The position numbers and the translations under genes are program-made. 64,000 bases of DNA from Streptomyces spirodelae (lineage in GTDB: Bacteria; Actinomycetota; Actinomycetes; Streptomycetales; Streptomycetaceae): positions 170,341 through 234,340 of the forward strand of contig NZ_JAFFZN010000006.1 in NCBI RefSeq assembly GCF_017676385.1, written 5' to 3'. This document shows positions 36,388 to 47,491 of the stretch, one piece after another. The notes beneath the pieces were generated by a model, which saw nothing but the letters and a program-made list of their open reading frames with translations, had not been told where the DNA came from and searched no databases. Each line of letters opens with the position of its first letter. Within the stretch, counting starts at the first letter, position 1.

Positions 36388-37989
36388 ATGGGCACCGACG
36401 CCGACCGCGCCGCAGTCCCCGAGCCCCCGGCCACTCCACCCAGGCCCGCCGTCCCGCCCCGCCCCGCTGTCCCTCCGCGTCCTGGCGTCCCCCCACGTCC
36501 CCCCTCCCCGCCGTCGGCCACGGAACCGCCCGTAGACGGTACGGCCCGTACCGGCCCGGAGAAGGGGCGCGAGCCGGAGGCGGAGCCGACCACGGAAGAC
36601 GAGTCCAGCCCACAGATGCCATATTTCAGGGAGAGGGCACGGGAGGGGGGAGAGGGGGACGTCGCGGAGCGCTCCGAGCAGCTCTCGGTACCCGCCCCCC
36701 GCGACCCCGCGCACACCCTCAGTCCCCCCGTCCCCACCCCGCCGCCGCAGCCCGCGCCCCCCACCGGCGAACCCCTCACAGCTCCCCGCAGGCCCGCCCC
36801 GCGAGGGCCGGTCCGCGGCGACAGACCCGTGTCCGGCGCCCCGGCGCAGGCGCCGGACGGCCCCTCGAACGGGGACCGCACCGGGACCGGGGACACCGCC
36901 GCCGGTCCGTTCGGCAACGGCCGCCAGGCAGGCCGGGCCCGCACCGGTGCGGGCGAGCGACCGCCGGGCGCACCTGCCGCGTCGGACCTGTCGGCGGCGC
37001 CTGACGTACGGGCGGCACCTGCCCCATCGGAGCCGCCGACCGCGGCGGCCGCGCCGCACCCGCCGCCCCCGCGACCTGCCGTCACTCTCTTCGGACCGGC
37101 ATCGGCCGCGGATTCCGGCGGGCACGCGCAGCTGACCATCCGTTCGGTCGTCGTCGCCGTCTGCCTCGTGCTCGGCGTCGGCCTGCTGGGCGGCGCGGGC
37201 ACGGGCGTGCTGCTCTCCGGGGACGCCGCCGAACGGCCCGCCGTGGCGGCGGGCTTCGACGGCGCACGCGCCGCCTGGCACCAGCTGCCCGTCGACGAGC
37301 TGTTCCCCCGCACCCTCAAGGGCAAGGGCGCAGGGCCCGGCAGCGCGGACCGGCGCTGGACGCGCATCGCTGTCGCACCCGACAGCGGCTGCGCGCGCGC
37401 CTTCGACTCGTTGCTGGCCAAGGCGCTGGCCCCGGTGGGCTGCGGCAGGCTGGTGCGGGCCACCTACGCCGACGAGACCTCCACCAGCGTCACCACGGTC
37501 GGTCTGATGTTCACCAAGGCCGACCCGGCAGCCATGCGGGACCTGCGGGAGCGGTTCGCGGCCCAGAACCTCGCCGAGCGCACGGATCTGATGCCCCGTC
37601 CGTACGCGGCGCGCGGCACGGTCGCCGCCGAGTTCGGTGACGCGCAGCGGGCGAGCTGGACCGTACGTGTGCTGCGGGACGCGCCCGTGGTCGTCTACTC
37701 CGTCTCCGGCTTCGCCGACGGCCGCGTAGTCACCGATCCCCAGCCGGCCAACGACGCCACCCGCAAGGGCGAGACCTCGGCTGCGGCGCAGGCAGGGCTC
37801 GGTCACGACGCCCAGGGCATCGCCGACCGCATCGAGCGCGGTCTGCGCGAGGCCACCACCCGGCGGGAGTCCGGGGAGCGGGAGTCCGAGGCGGACGGCG
37901 ACGGCAAGGGCCGGGACGGCAAGGGCTCGACCGGCAAGGGCTCGACCGGCAAAGGCGAGGACGACGAGGTGGAAGGGGAGGCCCGATGA
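36388..37989 (+). CDS. Pro-rich single-pass membrane protein coupled to a mycosin-like protease
   Basis: The 533-residue protein has a 245-residue N-terminal segment dominated by Pro, Ala, Gly and Arg, including three PPRPAV/GV-type six-residue repeats. One transmembrane helix (SVVVAVCLVLGVGLLGGAG, about 252-272) and an extracellular domain of about 210 residues with paired cysteines (DSGCARAF, APVGCGRLV) follow. The C-terminus is Asp/Lys/Gly-rich with GKGST repeats. I do not recognise the family. It overlaps the mycosin-like gene by four bases (ATGA), so the two products are made together and probably act together at the cell surface. ATG 36388 has GGGGGG upstream. Confidence 0.72.
   Translation: MGTDADRAAVPEPPATPPRPAVPPRPAVPPRPGVPPRPPSPPSATEPPVDGTARTGPEKGREPEAEPTTEDESSPQMPYFRERAREGGEGDVAERSEQLSVPAPRDPAHTLSPPVPTPPPQPAPPTGEPLTAPRRPAPRGPVRGDRPVSGAPAQAPDGPSNGDRTGTGDTAAGPFGNGRQAGRARTGAGERPPGAPAASDLSAAPDVRAAPAPSEPPTAAAAPHPPPPRPAVTLFGPASAADSGGHAQLTIRSVVVAVCLVLGVGLLGGAGTGVLLSGDAAERPAVAAGFDGARAAWHQLPVDELFPRTLKGKGAGPGSADRRWTRIAVAPDSGCARAFDSLLAKALAPVGCGRLVRATYADETSTSVTTVGLMFTKADPAAMRDLRERFAAQNLAERTDLMPRPYAARGTVAAEFGDAQRASWTVRVLRDAPVVVYSVSGFADGRVVTDPQPANDATRKGETSAAAQAGLGHDAQGIADRIERGLREATTRRESGERESEADGDGKGRDGKGSTGKGSTGKGEDDEVEGEAR
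36418..36515 (+). repeat. Imperfect 18-bp Pro-rich repeats
   Basis: Three to four units of about 18 bp encode Pro-Pro-Arg-Pro-Ala/Gly-Val near the start of the membrane protein gene. They are more diverged than the repeats in pafB. Confidence 0.7.
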
Positions 37990-39272
37990 AGCGTGCGCCG
38001 CGCTCGCAGCGCCCTCCGCGCTCCGCGGCGGCCGGTCGCGCCCTGGTCACCCTGGTGTGCGCCCTGCTCGCCCTGCTGCCCGTCACTGCGGGCACGGCAC
38101 ACGCCGAGGGCGAGGGCCTGCAGCGGCAGGAGTGGGCCCTCCAAGCGCTGCACGCCAAGGAGGCGTGGAAGACGACCAAGGGCCGGGGCATCACCGTCGC
38201 GGTGCTGGACACCGGGGTCGACGGCAGCCATCCCGACCTGCGCAGGAACGTCCGCGGCGGCAAGGACATGATCCGCATGGGCGCCGAGAAGGGCGACCGC
38301 CACTGGGCCAGGCACGGTACCGCGATGGCCGGGATCATCGCCGGACACGGCCATGGCAAGGGCGGCAAGGACGGGGTGCTCGGCATCGCGCCCGAGGCGC
38401 GCATCCTCCCGGTGCGGGTGCTGCTGGAGGAGAAGGACCCGGACCGCGCCAAGGCCCGCGACCGGCGCAAGTCCGCGCTGGCCGACGGCATCCGCTGGGC
38501 CGCCGACCACGGTGCCGACGTCATCAACCTCTCCCTCGGCGACGACAGCGACTCCGCGCACCCCGACGCCCGCGAGGACGCCGCCGTGCGCTACGCGCTG
38601 CGCAAAGGCGTTGTGGTCGTCGCCTCGGCCGGGAACGGCGGCGAGAACGGCGACCACGTCTCCTACCCCGCCGCCTACCCGGGTGTGATCGCGGTGGCCG
38701 CCGTCGACCGCAAGGGCGCGCGGGCCGCCTTCTCCACCCGCCGCTGGTACGCGACCGTGGCGGCGCCCGGCAAGGACATCCTGATCGCCGACCCGGACCG
38801 CACCTACTACCAGGGCTGGGGCACCAGCGCGGCGGCGGCCTTCACCTCGGGCGCGGTGGCGCTCGTCCGCGCCGCACACCCCGACCTGAGTCCCGCGCAG
38901 ATCAAGAAGCTGATCTCGGACACCGCCGGGCACACCCCGGAGGGCGGGCGCAGCGACGCGGTCGGCACCGGCATCGTGGACCCGGCCGCCGCCATCGAGA
39001 TGGGCTCCCACGTCGAGCCCCGCGAACAGCGCCCAGCCGTCGGTACGTACGGCAAGAAGTTCTTCGGCTCGGCGCGGCCGGGTGCCGGCGGGCCGGGCTG
39101 GTTCGCGATCCTGGCGGCCGTGCTGGGCGCCGTGCTGATCGGCACCGCCCTCGCCGTCCACCGGGGATTCACCCCGCGGATTCCGCGTCGGCCGCCGGCC
39201 CGCGCCGGCTGGCCGGGCTCCGGCCCGCAGGGGGGTCAGGGGGGCCAGGGGCCACCGCCCGGCCGTCCGTGA
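37986..39272 (+). CDS. Mycosin-like membrane-anchored subtilisin protease (S8)
   Basis: The 428-residue protein has a signal peptide (ALVTLVCALLALLPVTAGTA, residues 19-38). A peptidase S8 domain follows with the catalytic Asp75 (VLDTGVD), His110 (RHGTAMAGII) and Ser281 (GTSAAAAF), and the oxyanion Asn in VVASAGNGG. A C-terminal transmembrane helix (WFAILAAVLGAVLIGTALAV, 372-391) and a short basic Pro/Gly-rich cytosolic tail end it. This is the layout of mycosins, the proteases tied to type VII secretion, but no ESX genes (EccC, WXG100) are near. It overlaps the upstream gene by ATGA. It also overlaps the convergent beta-lactamase-like gene by 104 bases. Confidence 0.88.
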   Translation: MKRAPRSQRPPRSAAAGRALVTLVCALLALLPVTAGTAHAEGEGLQRQEWALQALHAKEAWKTTKGRGITVAVLDTGVDGSHPDLRRNVRGGKDMIRMGAEKGDRHWARHGTAMAGIIAGHGHGKGGKDGVLGIAPEARILPVRVLLEEKDPDRAKARDRRKSALADGIRWAADHGADVINLSLGDDSDSAHPDAREDAAVRYALRKGVVVVASAGNGGENGDHVSYPAAYPGVIAVAAVDRKGARAAFSTRRWYATVAAPGKDILIADPDRTYYQGWGTSAAAAFTSGAVALVRAAHPDLSPAQIKKLISDTAGHTPEGGRSDAVGTGIVDPAAAIEMGSHVEPREQRPAVGTYGKKFFGSARPGAGGPGWFAILAAVLGAVLIGTALAVHRGFTPRIPRRPPARAGWPGSGPQGGQGGQGPPPGRP

Positions 39273-40008
39273 GAGGGGCCGCGAGTGTGCCCGTGCGTGC
39301 GCCGACCGCCGCGCGCGCGGCCGCTTCGACCGCGGCGATGCCCTCCTCGGCCGTGCGATGCCCGTCCGAGAGGACGGCGAGCAGCCAGGGGCGGCCCGCC
39401 ACGGTCACCCGGCCCACGCTGTTGATCACCCACAGCCCGGTCGCCGTACGCGGCAGCCAGCCGTTCTTCACCTCGTCGGCCGCGGAGCCGGGGGCCGTAC
39501 CCGCGCTGTCCCCGGCCGCCGTCACACCCCAGCGCTGCGAGGGGACGACGCCGCGCATCAGCTCGCGCACCCACCGCCGCTCCGGCCGCGTGAGCACGTG
39601 CGCCCGGGGCCCGCGCCCGTGCACGGCGCGCAGCAGCGCCAACTGGTCGGCGGCCGTGGTGGTGGTCAGGCCCCACCGTCCGTCCTCGGCCGGGCTGGTA
39701 TCGGCCAGCCCCAGCAGACGACCGGCGGCGGCCACCCCCTCGGCGCCCCCGGCGGCCCGCCACAGCGCGTTCGCCGCCTCGTTGTCGCTCCGCTCGATCA
39801 TCGCGGCGGCCCACGTTCTCTCCTGAGCGGTCACCTCCCGCGTGCCGCGTACCCGTAGGAGCAGGGCCGCGAGGATGTGCACCTTCATCACGCTCGCCGC
39901 GACGAATCGCCGGCGCTCGGCCCGGGCCGCCGGATCGAGGCGGCCCCCGTGCAAGGGCTCCGCGGCGACAGCCAGGCGCGGCGACGCGGTTGCGCTTCGC
40001 TTGTTCAC
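39169..40008 (-). CDS. Class A beta-lactamase-fold serine hydrolase without visible signal peptide
   Basis: The 279-residue protein has the serine beta-lactamase/PBP motifs Ser39-Val-Met-Lys42, Ser74-Asp-Asn76 and Lys181-Asn-Gly183 (KNG in place of KTG). It contains the DEVKNGWLPRTATGLWVINS strand region. The start at GTG 40008 leaves only 38 residues before the nucleophile and no signal peptide, so it may be cytosolic or have a wrongly placed start. The last third after residue 245 is Pro/Ala-rich and reaches 104 bases into the 3' end of the mycosin-like gene on the other strand. Function is not established; related proteins are called serine hydrolases. Confidence 0.75.
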   Translation of the reverse strand: MNKRSATASPRLAVAAEPLHGGRLDPAARAERRRFVAASVMKVHILAALLLRVRGTREVTAQERTWAAAMIERSDNEAANALWRAAGGAEGVAAAGRLLGLADTSPAEDGRWGLTTTTAADQLALLRAVHGRGPRAHVLTRPERRWVRELMRGVVPSQRWGVTAAGDSAGTAPGSAADEVKNGWLPRTATGLWVINSVGRVTVAGRPWLLAVLSDGHRTAEEGIAAVEAAARAAVGARTGTLAAPLTDGRAVAPGPPDPPAGRSPASRRGPAADAESAG

Positions 40009-40073
40009 CGCGACGACGTTAGACCCTTCTCGGTCGGTCTTGTGCCGTGGCGGGGGTGCCCCTGCCCGCTGTC

Positions 40074-40121
40074 TGCGGGCCGGTTGTGGCTGGTCGCGGA
40101 GTTCGCCGCGCCCCTGAACGG
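40074..40121 (+). repeat. Streptomycete-type intergenic repeat, copy 1
   Basis: The sequence around TTGTGGCTGGTCGCGGAGTT followed by CGCCGCGCCCCTGA resembles a dispersed intergenic repeat that I recall from many Streptomyces genomes. A related copy lies at 54049-54104. It sits before the SseB gene; the gap 40009-40208 holds no gene. Confidence 0.55.
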
Positions 40122-40208
40122 CCAGCTCTTGCGCTTGGGCAGACCCCCACGCCCCGGACGGGGCGTCTACCCGTCCGGCACCCGCGGTGCACCCGATACG
40201 CTCGGGGC

Positions 40209-40976
40209 GTGGCGCTCAAGAACATTCCTCAGTCGGCCTTCTCCAGCGACGACGGCACCGCCGACGCCGAGCTCGCGGACGCGCTCGCCGCCTGGCAGGA
40301 CGACCGCCGGGCGCCCGGCGCCGAGACCCGCGTCCTGGCGGCGCTGCGCGGCGCCCGGCTGCTGGTGCCGGTCGTCGCCGTCCTCACCGAGGCCGAGACC
40401 GGCGAGGACGGGCTGCGCCGCGACAAGACCAGCGACATGGCGGTCCCCACTCTCAACGCACCGGGTGGCCGCCGGGCGCTGCCCGCCTTCACTTCGACCG
40501 GGGCACTGGCCCGCTGGCGTCCCGACGCGCGCCCGGTGGCCGTACCGCTGCATCAGGCGCTGCAGGCCGTGGCGCACGAGCAGGCGGACACCCTGCTGCT
40601 CGACGTGGCCGGGCCGGTCCCCTTCGAGGTGACCGGGCCCGCGCTGCACGCGCTCGCCGAGGGTCGCGTCCACACCCCGGCGTCGGCCGACCCGGCCGTC
40701 GCCGACGCGCTGCGGGCCGTGCTCGCGGCCGAGCCCGCGGTGACCGGCGCCCACCTGGTGCCAGGGGCCCCCGGCGGCGAGGGAGCCGCGGACGGCACCC
40801 TCGCTCTCGCCCTCGAACCCGGAGCCGAGGTCTCGGCCGTCGCGCAACGGGTCGCCGGGGCGCTGGCCGCCGACGAGACGCTTCGCTCCCGGCTGGTGGG
40901 CGGGCTCGACCTGGCGCTGCTCCCGCCGGGCAGCCCGCTGCCGAAGGCGGCCTTCTACCGCTCGGAGCAGGACTGA
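40209..40976 (+). CDS. SseB-family protein
   Basis: The 255-residue protein starts at GTG 40209 and has the SseB N-terminal domain (RLLVPVVAVLTEAETGEDGLR, then MAVPTLNAPGGRRALPAFTST, GALARW). The C-terminal half is Ala-rich. SseB domains were named for a sulfurtransferase-like region in enhanced serine sensitivity protein B and have no settled biochemical role. No membrane helix or signal peptide is seen. It lies 102 bases upstream of the aquaporin gene. Confidence 0.85.
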   Translation: MALKNIPQSAFSSDDGTADAELADALAAWQDDRRAPGAETRVLAALRGARLLVPVVAVLTEAETGEDGLRRDKTSDMAVPTLNAPGGRRALPAFTSTGALARWRPDARPVAVPLHQALQAVAHEQADTLLLDVAGPVPFEVTGPALHALAEGRVHTPASADPAVADALRAVLAAEPAVTGAHLVPGAPGGEGAADGTLALALEPGAEVSAVAQRVAGALAADETLRSRLVGGLDLALLPPGSPLPKAAFYRSEQD

Positions 40977-41078
40977 CCTCGCCGACGTGCGAGCCCGGCG
41001 GACGCGTCGGACACTCAGGAGAGCGCCGGGACAGTTCCGAGTCCCGGCTGCCTCCTACGACCCCCACGGGAGGTCGAC

Positions 41079-41843
41079 ATGCAGGTCAAGTCGCTCCAGG
41101 CGAGCCCGGAACAGCTCAGAGACCTGGAAGACAAGCCACAGCCGATCGCTGCCGAGTTCCTGGGCACCCTGCTGCTGGTGTTCTTCGGGGTCGGTGCGGC
41201 CGTGCTGGCGGCCGAGTACGTCGGCTCGCTGGGCATCGCGCTCACCTTCGGCTTCGTACTGCTCGCGCTCGCGTACGCCATCGGTCCGATCTCCGGCTCC
41301 CATGTGAACCCGGCGGTGACGCTGGGGATGTTCCTGGCCGGACGGCTGGACATCGAGATGGCCGTCAAGTACTGGGTCGCACAGCTGGTGGGCGGTATCG
41401 CGGGAGCCGCGCTGCTCTTCCTGGTCGCCAAGCAGGTTCCGGGGCTGGAGACGAGCGGCAGCTTCGGCAGCAACGGCTTCGGTGACCGCTCCGCGGTGCA
41501 CATCAACACCGGCGGGGCCTTCGTCGCCGAGCTGATCCTGACGTTTCTGTTCGTCTACACGGTGCTCGCGGTGACCCACAAGGTGGCGGTCGTCGGTTTC
41601 GACGGGCTGCCCATCGGTATCGCGCTGGCCACCGTCCACCTGGTCGGCATTCCGCTGACCGGCACCTCGGTGAACCCGGCGCGGAGTCTGGGCCCGGCCC
41701 TCTTCGCCGGCGGAGCGGCGCTGACCCAGCTGTGGATGTTCATCGTGGCGCCGCTGGTCGGCGCGGCCGTCGCGGCGTATGTGCACATGATCACGCATCC
41801 GCAGCCGAACCGGCGGCCCCGGCGCGAGATGAGGGTCAGCTGA
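41079..41843 (+). CDS. MIP-family aquaporin (AqpZ type)
   Basis: The 254-residue membrane protein has six helices and both half-helix NPA motifs, SGSHVNPAVT in the first half and GTSVNPARS in the second. The residue after the second NPA is Arg, and IALTFGFVLLALAYAIGPI gives the hydrophobic pore lining. The first helix is preceded by a 20-residue polar N-terminus. It probably passes water; glycerol passage cannot be excluded by sequence. It stands alone and is convergent with a DUF1844 gene 20 bases away. Confidence 0.92.
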   Translation: MQVKSLQASPEQLRDLEDKPQPIAAEFLGTLLLVFFGVGAAVLAAEYVGSLGIALTFGFVLLALAYAIGPISGSHVNPAVTLGMFLAGRLDIEMAVKYWVAQLVGGIAGAALLFLVAKQVPGLETSGSFGSNGFGDRSAVHINTGGAFVAELILTFLFVYTVLAVTHKVAVVGFDGLPIGIALATVHLVGIPLTGTSVNPARSLGPALFAGGAALTQLWMFIVAPLVGAAVAAYVHMITHPQPNRRPRREMRVS

Positions 41844-41863
41844 GGCCGGTGGGGCCCGGAGGC

Positions 41864-42238
41864 TCAGCCGTGCACGGGCCCGGTGAACTTCTCGCCGGGC
41901 CCCTGGCCCGGCTCGTCGGGCACGGTGGATGCCTCACGGAAGGCGAGCTGGAGCGACTTGAGGCCGTCGCGCAGCGGTGCCGCGTGGTAGGAGCCGATCT
42001 CGGTGGCGCTCGCGGTGATCAGCCCGGCCAGGGCGTGGATCAGCTTGCGCGCCTCGTCCAGGTCCTTGTGCTGCTCGCCCTCCTCGGCCAGGCCCAGATT
42101 GACGGCGGCGGAACTCATCAGGTGCACCGCGACGGTGGTGATCACCTCGACCGCGGGAACGTCCGCGATGTCGCGGGTCAGGCTGTCGAAGTCGGGGTTC
42201 TCACCGGAGGGCTGCCCGGCGGCTGCGGCGTCGCTCAT
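41864..42238 (-). CDS. DUF1844 protein
   Basis: The 124-residue protein is all-helical with DIADVPAVEVITTVAVHLMS and LGLAEEGEQHKDLDEARKLI, the pattern of the DUF1844 family, which in actinobacteria is found beside infC. No catalytic residue or membrane helix is evident. It is divergent from the infC leader; the function is unknown. Confidence 0.85.
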   Translation of the reverse strand: MSDAAAAGQPSGENPDFDSLTRDIADVPAVEVITTVAVHLMSSAAVNLGLAEEGEQHKDLDEARKLIHALAGLITASATEIGSYHAAPLRDGLKSLQLAFREASTVPDEPGQGPGEKFTGPVHG

Positions 42239-42379
42239 GCGGGTCAGCCTAAGCCCCGCCGCTCCCGTATTGTCGTACGGGCCGTCCCGCCCGCCGCCGT
42301 AGCGGCCGGTGGTCCCGCGGAGGCCGCGCCGGACGCCCCCGCCGGTGCCGCGCGCGGCGCTCCGTACGCTCTGCTGCTA

Positions 42380-42669
42380 TGCTGGGATATCGACCGGCTG
42401 AAGACTGTCCCCTGTCAGCAACGACGAGGGCCGGGCTCCAGCCCGCAAGTGGAGGCTCCGATCTCCCACCTGGTGGCCCTGCGGGCCGCGGGTCAACGGT
42501 CAGGCTGCGCCCCGCGGAGTACCGCGGCGGTGCTCCCGGTCTGTGAGGAGCCCCGCCTGTGACCCGTCCGGGGCGTTTTTTGCGCTCGCGAGCGGTGGTC
42601 ACCCACTGATTACGTAACTCATGCGCGGCCGTCCGCCAGACGCTCGCGCGGTGTACCCGAGGAGGCCCC
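42380..42669 (+). ncRNA. Structured 5' leader of infC-rpmI-rplT with attenuator
   Basis: The 431 bases between the DUF1844 gene and infC hold no gene. From about 42390 the sequence can fold into several hairpins: CGGG/CCCG near 42431-42444, GAGGGCC near 42427 with GGCCCT near 42474, and CCGCGG-AGTA-CCGCGG. It then runs into an intrinsic terminator at 42550-42581. A TATGCT near 42375 might be the -10 element. The layout is that of a ribosomal-protein or IF3-controlled leader where L20 or IF3 would decide termination. The regulator is not shown by sequence. Confidence 0.55.
42550..42581 (+). terminator. Intrinsic terminator inside the infC leader
   Basis: GCCCCG (42550-42555) pairs with CGGGGC (42569-42574) across a 13-base loop and is followed by GTTTTTTG. 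A T6 run is rare in this GC-rich sequence and lies 90 bases before the infC start, which supports attenuation. Confidence 0.75.
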
Positions 42670-43290
42670 ATCAGCGCCGAGCCCCGCATCAACGACCGCA
42701 TTCGCGTCCCCGAGGTGCGACTCGTCGGTCCCAGCGGCGAGCAGGTCGGCATCGTGCCGCTTGCCAAGGCCCTGGAGCTCGCCCAGGAGTACGACCTCGA
42801 CCTGGTCGAGGTCGCGGCGAACGCCCGTCCGCCGGTGTGCAAGCTCATGGACTACGGCAAGTTCAAGTACGAGTCGGCCATGAAGGCCCGTGAAGCGCGC
42901 AAGAACCAGGCGCACACGGTCATCAAGGAGATGAAGCTCCGGCCGAAGATCGATCCGCACGACTACGACACCAAGAAGGGTCACGTCGTCCGGTTCCTCA
43001 AGCAGGGTGACAAGGTCAAGATCACGATCATGTTCCGCGGTCGTGAGCAGTCCCGCCCCGAGCTGGGCTTCCGGCTGCTCCAGCGGCTCGCGGACGACGT
43101 GTCGGACCTGGGCTTCGTGGAGTCCAACCCGAAGCAGGACGGCCGCAACATGATCATGGTTCTCGGTCCGCACAAGAAGAAGACCGAGGCGATGGCCGAG
43201 GCCCGTGAGGCGCAGGCCGCCCGCAAGGCGGAGCGCCAGCAGGGGTCCGCTCCCGCTGAGGAGTCCGCCGAGGAGCCTGCCGAGGCGTGA
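42670..43290 (+). CDS. infC: Translation initiation factor IF-3, with an ATC start codon
   Basis: IF-3 binds the 30S subunit and checks start codons. The 206-residue protein has the N-domain ([20 protein letters not shown]), the lysine-rich linker ([19 protein letters not shown]) and the C-domain ([20 protein letters not shown]). The N-terminal sequence is conserved from ATC 42670, which lies 5 bases after GAGGAGG; the first ATG/GTG in frame (42715) would remove 15 conserved residues. infC of E. coli starts at AUU and uses it for self-repression, so a rare start fits. rpmI follows 103 bases later. Confidence 0.9.
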   Translation: MSAEPRINDRIRVPEVRLVGPSGEQVGIVPLAKALELAQEYDLDLVEVAANARPPVCKLMDYGKFKYESAMKAREARKNQAHTVIKEMKLRPKIDPHDYDTKKGHVVRFLKQGDKVKITIMFRGREQSRPELGFRLLQRLADDVSDLGFVESNPKQDGRNMIMVLGPHKKKTEAMAEAREAQAARKAERQQGSAPAEESAEEPAEA

Positions 43291-43393
43291 GCCCTCCCGG
43301 GGCACCCGCCCTGGAACCCATAACGAACCAACTGGCGCTTCCGCCTGCCCACACGACAGCGGGAGCGTCACCGACGAGGAGTGAAACGGCGAC

Positions 43394-43588
43394 ATGCCGA
43401 AGAACAAGACGCACAGTGGTGCCCGCAAGCGCTTCAAGGTCACCGGCTCCGGCAAGGTGATGCGCCAGCGCGCCGGCCGCCGCCACCTTCTCGAGCACAA
43501 GCCGTCCACGCTGACGCGCCGCCTTGCCGGCAAGACCGAAGCGGCCCCGGCCGACGCCAAGAAGATCAAGAAGCTTCTCGGCAAGTAA
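43394..43588 (+). CDS. rpmI: 50S ribosomal protein L35
   Basis: The 64-residue basic protein begins [20 protein letters not shown] and ends KKIKKLLGK, the usual L35 pattern. Starts at ATG 43394 behind GAGG-type sequence. It lies between infC and rplT in the standard infC-rpmI-rplT operon. Confidence 0.97.
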   Translation: MPKNKTHSGARKRFKVTGSGKVMRQRAGRRHLLEHKPSTLTRRLAGKTEAAPADAKKIKKLLGK

Positions 43589-43666
43589 GTCCCCGCACGA
43601 CCGGGACCCCATCGACCTGGGCCGGAGTGAGGTCCCCTCCCGGCCCCGCCAACAAGGAGTAATCAC

Positions 43667-44050
43667 GTGGCACGCGTCAAGCGGGCAGTAAACGCTCAGA
43701 AGAAGCGCCGGGCGATCCTGGAGCAGGCCAGCGGCTACCGCGGCCAGCGTTCCCGCCTGTACCGCAAGGCGAAGGAGCAGGTCACCCACTCCTACGTCTA
43801 CAACTACAACGACCGCAAGAAGCGCAAGGGCGACTTCCGTCAGCTGTGGATCCAGCGGATCAACGCCGCTGCCCGCGCCAACGGCATCACCTACAACCGC
43901 TTCATCCAGGGTCTGAAGGCCGCCTCCATCGAGGTCGACCGCAAGATGCTGGCCGACCTCGCGGTCAACGACGCCGCCGCCTTCACCGCGCTGGTCGAGG
44001 TCGCGCAGAAGGCGCTGCCGAGCGACGTCAACGCGCCGAAGGCCGCCTGA
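43667..44050 (+). CDS. rplT: 50S ribosomal protein L20
   Basis: The 127-residue basic protein begins [18 protein letters not shown] and contains [20 protein letters not shown] and the C-terminal domain [13 protein letters not shown]20 helps 50S assembly and in other bacteria represses its own operon at the leader. GTG 43667 is preceded by AAGGAG. This is the last gene of the infC operon before a large hairpin. Confidence 0.97.
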   Translation: MARVKRAVNAQKKRRAILEQASGYRGQRSRLYRKAKEQVTHSYVYNYNDRKKRKGDFRQLWIQRINAAARANGITYNRFIQGLKAASIEVDRKMLADLAVNDAAAFTALVEVAQKALPSDVNAPKAA

Positions 44051-44140
44051 GCGGTTGCGGCTTCGCCGTCGGCCGAGCGTGGTGGTGGCTGACGCCGTCG
44101 ATACTTCACCCCCCGGCCTCCGGCCGGGCGGTACCTCCCT

Positions 44141-44198
44141 CTCGCCGTCGTGGTTCTCTCCCCCATGCTCCGCACGGGGGTGCCTCCACGGCGGCGAG
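44141..44198 (+). terminator. Large hairpin between rplT and the SpoU methyltransferase gene
   Basis: CTCGCCGTCGTGG at 44141-44153 pairs with CCACGGCGGCGAG at 44186-44198 (12 of 13, one G-T). CCCCC at 44160-44164 pairs with GGGGG at 44176-44180 inside. It may end the infC operon or be an inserted repeat. Confidence 0.5.
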
Positions 44199-44229
44199 AA
44201 GCGTTTCTGAAAGTGAGCAACCCCCGCCC

Positions 44230-47490
<3,261 letters not shown>

Positions 47491-47491
<1 letters not shown>

